Shown here: positions 60,074-64,000 of the stretch, piece after piece
How the letters are laid out: each line of letters starts with the position of its first letter
Position numbering within the stretch: position 1 is the stretch's first letter
Source of the DNA: Streptomyces sp. NBC_01498
GTDB taxonomy: Bacteria > Actinomycetota > Actinomycetes > Streptomycetales > Streptomycetaceae
Direction of reading: 5' to 3'
Length of the DNA: 64,000 bases
Assembly (NCBI RefSeq): GCF_036327775.1
Contig: NZ_CP109598.1
Location: 6,615,501-6,679,500, forward strand
Program-made: the position numbers and the translations under genes
Notes under the pieces: model-generated
What the model saw: the letters and a program-made list of their open reading frames with translations, nothing else
Database searches by the model: none
What the model was told of the DNA's origin: nothing

Positions 60074-61426
60074 TCACGAGAACAGCTCCCGTCCCCACCA
60101 GTCGTCCGTGTCCCGGACGCCCGGCGGTACGGCGAAGACCGCCGAACCCACGTGCTGGATGTACTCGTTGAGCGCGTCCCCGCGCGACAGGCTCCGCTGC
60201 ACGGGAATGAACGCCTCCCGCACGTCGTGCTGGTACGCCAGGAAGAACAGGCCCGCGTCGAGCCGGCCGAGTCCGTCCGTGCCGTCGGTGTAGGAGTAGC
60301 CGCGGCGCAGCATTCGCGCCCCGCCGTTGGAGTCGGGGTGCGCGAGACGTACGTGGGACGTCGGCAGCATCGACTTGAGGAACGGCTCGTCGTGCTCCCC
60401 GGCCCTGCCGACCGCCGCGCCCTCCCGCTTGTCCCGGCCGACGATGTCCTCCTGCTCCCGGAGGGACGTCCGGTCCCAGGTCTCGATCCGCATCGCGATG
60501 CGGCGCGCCACCAGGTACGAGCCGCCGGCCAGCCAGGCCGGTCCGGCCCCGGAGGAGACCCACACGTGCCGGTCGAGCGCGGCCGTGTCGGTGCCCGCGA
60601 TGTTGCGGGTGCCGTCCTTGAAGCCGAAGAGATTGCGCGGGGTCTGCGCCTCGGGCGTGGTGGACGAGGTCTTGCCGAAGCCGAGCTGCGACCAGCGGAC
60701 GGCGATCCGGCCGAAGCCGATCCGGGCGAGGTTGCGGATGGCGTGCACCGCCACCTGCGGATCGTCGGCGCACGCCTGGACGCACAGGTCGCCGCCGCTG
60801 CGCGCCGGGTCCAGGTTGTCGCCGGGGAACCTCGGCAGCTCCACCAGGGCCTCGGGCCTGCGGTCCGCCAGCCCGAACCGGTCCCCGCCCCTCCCCGCGT
60901 CCGCTCCCTTCCCGGCCGCGCCGGTGAACAGCGACGGTCCGAAGCCGACGGTCAGCGTCAGCCGGGACGGCCTGAGACCGGCGGCCTCACCGGTGTCGTC
61001 CGGCGGCGCCTCCGGGGTGCCGCCGAACGCGCCCTCGCCGACCGGGCGTCCCGCGGTCATCGCCGCCGCGGCGGCGGTCCAGTCCTTCAGGAGCCGGATC
61101 AGCTCGTCCCGGTCCCGGGTGGTCACGTCGAACGCGGCGAAGTGCAGCCGGTCGGGGACGGCGGTGGCGATACCGGCCTGGTGCGCGCCGTGGAACGGAA
61201 CGGCCGGTCCGGCCGGCCCGGCGGGCTCCGTCCGGTCCGCGGCGCCCAGCGCCAGCGCCGTACCACCGGCCGCCGCGGCGCCGAGCGCGAGCCCCGCGCC
61301 GCCCCAGCCGATCACCGACCGGCGGGACGGCGCGCGGGACTCGTCGCCGGAGCCAGCGCCGGAGCCGGGAGCGGCACCGGCGTCGGAGGCGGAGTTGCCG
61401 GGGTGGGTCTCGTCGTTCATGGGCAC
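60074..61426 (-). CDS. efeB: Tat-exported dye-decolourising peroxidase/deferrochelatase EfeB
   Basis: 450-residue haem peroxidase. A twin-arginine signal (PSRRSVIGWGG and hydrophobic stretch) covers about residues 33-65. The DyP family GFKDGTRNI motif holds the catalytic Asp, with a proximal His further on and conserved RSYSY-like RRGYSYTDG near the C-terminus. It oxidises ferrous iron or removes iron from haem at the cell surface. Start 61426 or the ATG two codons later; the gene begins 3 bp after the efeO stop. Confidence 0.95.
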   Translation of the reverse strand: MPMNDETHPGNSASDAGAAPGSGAGSGDESRAPSRRSVIGWGGAGLALGAAAAGGTALALGAADRTEPAGPAGPAVPFHGAHQAGIATAVPDRLHFAAFDVTTRDRDELIRLLKDWTAAAAAMTAGRPVGEGAFGGTPEAPPDDTGEAAGLRPSRLTLTVGFGPSLFTGAAGKGADAGRGGDRFGLADRRPEALVELPRFPGDNLDPARSGGDLCVQACADDPQVAVHAIRNLARIGFGRIAVRWSQLGFGKTSSTTPEAQTPRNLFGFKDGTRNIAGTDTAALDRHVWVSSGAGPAWLAGGSYLVARRIAMRIETWDRTSLREQEDIVGRDKREGAAVGRAGEHDEPFLKSMLPTSHVRLAHPDSNGGARMLRRGYSYTDGTDGLGRLDAGLFFLAYQHDVREAFIPVQRSLSRGDALNEYIQHVGSAVFAVPPGVRDTDDWWGRELFS

Positions 61427-61429
61427 GCG

Positions 61430-62581
61430 CTACTTCACGACCGCGGCGGCGAGCTTCGACAGCGGCTCGGCCAGCGCGTTCACCGCGTCGGACAGGTCCT
61501 TGCGGTCGGCCGTGCCGACCTTGTCGTACGAGGTGAAGACATAGCTCGACGGGTCCTCGCGGTAAGTGTCGAGCAGGGTGTTCAGCGCGGCGAACCGGGT
61601 GTCGAGCTCGGCCGTCAGCCCGGCGTCGTTCTTCGACGCCACCGGCTTGAGCAGCGCGTACGACTTCTCGGCGCCCTCCACGTTGGCCTTGAAGTCCACC
61701 AGGTCGGTGTGGCTGTAGCGCTCCTCCTCACCGGTCACCTTGCCGGTGGCGACCTCGTCGAGGAGTTCCTTGGCGCCGTTGGCCATGGAGGTCGGGGTGA
61801 TCTCCGCCGTACCGACCTTCTTCTGCCAGACGGTCAGATCGGCGATCAGCAGATCGGCGAGCTCCTTGTCGCGCGGGGTGATCTTCTTGTCCTGCCACAG
61901 CGACTTCTCCAGCCGGTGCCAGCCGGTCCAGTCCGTTTCGAGGTCCTGGCCCTCCTCCAGACCGTCCTCGCGCAGGTCGACCTTCGGGTCGATGTCACCG
62001 AAGGACTCGGCCACCGGCTCGGTGCGCTCCCAGCCGATGCGGGAGTCCGCGTACGCCCGCTTCGCGGCCTCGATGTCACCGGCCTTGACGGCCTCCGCGA
62101 ACACCTTCGCCTTCGGCAGCGTCTGTTCCGCCTGCTCCAGCGTGTACTGGCGGTACGCGGCGACCGCGGCGTCCAGCTTCGGGTCGCGCTCGGCCACCGT
62201 GCCGCCACCGGTCACCTTGACCCGCTGGCGGATGCCCTTGCCGGTCATGCCCGGCTTGCAGGCGATCTCGTAGTCACCGGCCTTGATCTCCGCGGTGATG
62301 TTCGCCTTCGTGCCCGCGCCGATGTTCTCGCGCTCGGTGACGATCCGGTCGTCCGGGAACAGCACGTAGACCTCGGTGACCTTGGAGCCCTTGTTCTCCA
62401 CCGCGAGCTGGACGTGACCGGCGGGGAACTCCTTCTTCGACACCTCGCAGGAGGTGTCCGTGGCCGTGACCTCGATCGCCCCGTCCCCCTCCGCGTCGCT
62501 CTTCTCGGAGCACGCCGTGACGGCGGTGAGGGCGGCGACCGTGGCGAGGGCGGTGACCAGGGAGAGGCGGACGGGTCGCAT
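61430..62581 (-). CDS. efeO: Iron uptake lipoprotein EfeO
   Basis: 383-residue surface lipoprotein. The signal peptide ends in a lipobox-like LTAVTAC with Cys24. Residues about 30-120 are the cupredoxin-like domain, and the C-terminal half is an imelysin/M75 domain with the HxxE motif in GWHRLEKSLW. It captures iron for EfeB/EfeU. It is the first gene of the operon and lies downstream of an iron-box-like sequence. Confidence 0.95.
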   Translation of the reverse strand: MRPVRLSLVTALATVAALTAVTACSEKSDAEGDGAIEVTATDTSCEVSKKEFPAGHVQLAVENKGSKVTEVYVLFPDDRIVTERENIGAGTKANITAEIKAGDYEIACKPGMTGKGIRQRVKVTGGGTVAERDPKLDAAVAAYRQYTLEQAEQTLPKAKVFAEAVKAGDIEAAKRAYADSRIGWERTEPVAESFGDIDPKVDLREDGLEEGQDLETDWTGWHRLEKSLWQDKKITPRDKELADLLIADLTVWQKKVGTAEITPTSMANGAKELLDEVATGKVTGEEERYSHTDLVDFKANVEGAEKSYALLKPVASKNDAGLTAELDTRFAALNTLLDTYREDPSSYVFTSYDKVGTADRKDLSDAVNALAEPLSKLAAAVVK

Positions 62582-62636
62582 GAGGGCTCCAGCGGCGGTG
62601 AAAGGTGTGCGGGCGCGGCCTCGCGGTGAGGCGAGC

Positions 62637-62655
62637 CTAAGTTAGCCCTACCTCA
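62637..62655 (-). promoter_or_regulatory. DmdR/IdeR-like iron box upstream of efeO
   Basis: On the minus strand the site reads TGAGGTAGGGCTAACTTAG, matching 14 of 19 positions of the iron-box consensus TWAGGTTAGSCTWACCTWA. It is about 55 bp upstream of the efeO start, so iron-bound DmdR would repress the operon. Confidence 0.65.
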
Positions 62656-62779
62656 CTCATGCGAAATCAGGGGAAACAGCAAGATACCTGCGTCAATGGA
62701 CGTTTCGCCTTTACCGATCCTTTTGAATGGTTTGACGTACGCCGGCTCCCCGCGCCCCACCAGCGAGAGGCAGAACGTC

Positions 62780-63199
62780 ATGCAGCTGAGCATCCGCAAC
62801 CAGATCCCCGGCACCGTCACCGGTGTGACACCCGGAGAGGTGATGGCCACGGTCCGGGTCCATCTGCCGGGCGGTCAGGACATCATCGCGGCCGTCACCC
62901 TGGAGGCCGTCCGGGAGCTCGGGATCGGGGTGGGCTCGGCGGTGCGCGTACTGGCCAAGGCGACCGAGGTGTCCCTCGCCACCGGCCCGGTCGAGGGGCT
63001 GAGCATCCGCAACCGGCTCACCGGCACGCTCATGGAGATCGTGCTCGGCTCGGGACTGGCGAACGTCAAGGTGGCCGTGGACGACGTGGAGCTGACCGCC
63101 GTGGTGACCCGGGAGGCGGTGGAGGAACTGGGGCTCGCGCCCGGCACCGACGTCACACTGCTGATCAAGTCGACGGAGATCGCACTGGCCACGGAGTGA
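62780..63199 (+). CDS. Di-Mop (two TOBE/molbindin domains) molybdate-binding protein
   Basis: 139-residue protein made of two tandem Mop repeats of about 68 residues: MQLSIRNQIPGTVTGV and GLSIRNRLTGTLMEI begin each, and VTLEAVRELGIGVGS and VTREAVEELGLAPGT mark the matched second halves. Such molbindins store or buffer molybdate. The ATG at 62780 follows GAGAGG; an open frame from 62696 is less likely. The molybdenum hydroxylase operon is about 7 kb away, a loose functional link. Confidence 0.9.
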   Translation: MQLSIRNQIPGTVTGVTPGEVMATVRVHLPGGQDIIAAVTLEAVRELGIGVGSAVRVLAKATEVSLATGPVEGLSIRNRLTGTLMEIVLGSGLANVKVAVDDVELTAVVTREAVEELGLAPGTDVTLLIKSTEIALATE

Positions 63200-63405
63200 G
63201 CGGACGCCGCGAGGCGCGCCGGGTGTCGTGAGGTGCGCCGGTCGTCGGCGGGGGAGTGTCCGTCGGTGTCGGTGTCGCCGGAAGAGGTGTCCGGCGGGGC
63301 CCCCGGTGCCGGCGGTGCGGATTTCCGCCGCTGCGATGAGTTCCGGGCGGTGCGACAGTCGGAAGGGGGACAAGCAGTGCACACCCACGACACCGGGAGA
63401 CGGCG

Positions 63406-63882
63406 ATGCCGACAATCACCCCCAACCTCTGGTTCGACACGCAGGCGGAGCAGGCGGCCGAGTTCTACGTCGGGGTCTTCCCCAACTCGAAGATCACCGA
63501 CGTCACCCGCTACGGCGAAGCCGGACCCGGCCAGGCCGGGACGGTGCTGACGGTGGCGTTCGAGCTGGACGGCCAGCCCTTCGTGGGCATCAACGGCGGC
63601 CCGCACTTCACCTTCGACGAGGCGGTCTCGTTCATGATCGAGTGCGCCGACCAGGACGAGGTCGACAGCTACTGGGACAAGCTCGTCGACGGTGGCGAGG
63701 AGAGCCAGTGCGGCTGGCTGAAGGACAAGTACGGACTGTCGTGGCAGGTCGTGCCGAGCGGCATGCAGGACGTCCTGAACGACTCGGACAGCGAGCGCGG
63801 CCAGCGGGCCATGAAGGCCATGCTCGGCATGAAGAAGATCGACATCGCCGCCCTGCGCGCGGCGGCCGACGGGGTCGCCTGA
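63406..63882 (+). CDS. VOC/PhnB-like (glyoxalase superfamily) protein
   Basis: 158-residue protein of the 3-demethylubiquinone methyltransferase-like/PhnB family in the VOC superfamily. Signature stretches are PNLWFDTQAEQAAEFYVGVFP, the GQPFVGINGGPHF core and CGWLKDKYGLSWQVVP. It may be a non-metal enzyme or binding protein; function unknown. GGGAGACGGCG precedes the ATG. Its stop codon overlaps the ATAGTTAAG repeat upstream of the ArsR gene. Confidence 0.87.
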   Translation: MPTITPNLWFDTQAEQAAEFYVGVFPNSKITDVTRYGEAGPGQAGTVLTVAFELDGQPFVGINGGPHFTFDEAVSFMIECADQDEVDSYWDKLVDGGEESQCGWLKDKYGLSWQVVPSGMQDVLNDSDSERGQRAMKAMLGMKKIDIAALRAAADGVA

Positions 63883-63920
63883 TAGTTAAGCGTTCACTTG
63901 ACTGTTGTGGTCCAGGGCGT

Positions 63921-63946
63921 CATAGTTAAGTACGTGCCTAACTATG
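63921..63946. promoter_or_regulatory. Putative ArsR operator covering the start codon
   Basis: CATAGTTA (63921-63928) and TAACTATG (63939-63946) are perfect inverted repeats with a 10-bp spacer. The GTG start at 63934 lies inside the spacer. ATAGTTAAG is also repeated at 63882-63890. This fits an autorepressor acting at or just after the transcription start, possibly on a leaderless mRNA. Confidence 0.6.
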
Positions 63947-64000
63947 AAGGCTCGTTGGACGCGCTGTTCCAGGCGCTGGCGGACCCCACGCGGCGGGCCA
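63934..64000 (+). CDS. ArsR-family transcriptional regulator, N-terminal fragment
   Basis: Only about 22 codons are in the window, reading MPNYEGSLDALFQALADPTRRA. The FQALADPTRR segment is the conserved first helix of ArsR/SmtB winged-helix regulators. It follows the PhnB-like gene, and ArsR/PhnB-like or SRPBCC pairs are common. The GTG lies within a perfect inverted repeat, its probable operator. Confidence 0.7.
   Translation, partial: MPNYEGSLDALFQALADPTRRA

Overview
The window is about 64 kb of very GC-rich DNA, with strong third-position GC bias, GTG starts, and typical actinomycete families (DUF397/XRE pairs, the DUF574-type methyltransferase family, PucR-type regulators, Tat substrates). 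It reads as a Streptomyces or close-relative chromosome arm rather than the conserved core. I see no rRNA, tRNA, CRISPR array, insertion sequence or phage gene. Everything here is read from the sequence and from family knowledge; no database search was run.

Layout. 0-13.5 kb is a mosaic of single genes: an MltG-like lytic transglycosylase, a flavin monooxygenase, YjbQ, a small membrane protein behind a structured leader, a GlxA-type regulator, a type I GAPDH, a TetR/oxidoreductase divergent pair, a secreted subtilisin with a clear terminator, a DUF397/XRE pair, a methyltransferase and a sigma-like protein. 13.7-28.8 kb is a complete group 1h (former group 5) high-affinity [NiFe]-hydrogenase locus: hypBA are divergent from hhyS, hhyL, a run of start/stop-overlapping accessory genes (NifU-domain protein with an extra cysteine module, and several conserved unknowns), a maturation protease, then hypC fused in frame to hypF, a second stand-alone hypC, hypD and hypE. 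The hhyS promoter carries a Crp-like site. Such enzymes scavenge atmospheric H2 in spores or starved mycelium.

28.9-42 kb holds a membrane-anchored low-complexity protein, a cation/proton antiporter and then the most interesting block: two P-loop NTPases, an unknown protein, a 1279-residue protein with ParA-like, TIR-like, NB-ARC and TPR regions (FxsT type), an 82-residue precursor-like peptide, and a divergent HExxH-type peptide hydroxylase. This resembles FxSxx-COOH peptide loci but no radical SAM enzyme is present and the peptide ends differently, so it may be a variant RiPP or conflict system. Two of the genes here contain the rare TTA codon, and local base composition is less GC-rich in places.

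42-50.6 kb carries a family 16-like glycosidase and a coherent poly/3-hydroxybutyrate utilisation set: secreted depolymerase, secreted alpha/beta-hydrolase, 3-hydroxybutyrate dehydrogenase, MFS symporter and a GAF/PucR regulator; two of its promoters share a 17-bp inverted repeat. 50.6-64 kb contains a Tat-exported PHP-like protein, a three-subunit molybdenum hydroxylase (YagTSR type), an anti-sigma-type ATPase, TerD, a YihY membrane protein, a cold-shock-domain protein, the efeOBU iron uptake operon behind a DmdR/IdeR-like box, a di-Mop protein, a PhnB-like protein and the first codons of an ArsR regulator whose start codon lies inside a perfect inverted repeat.
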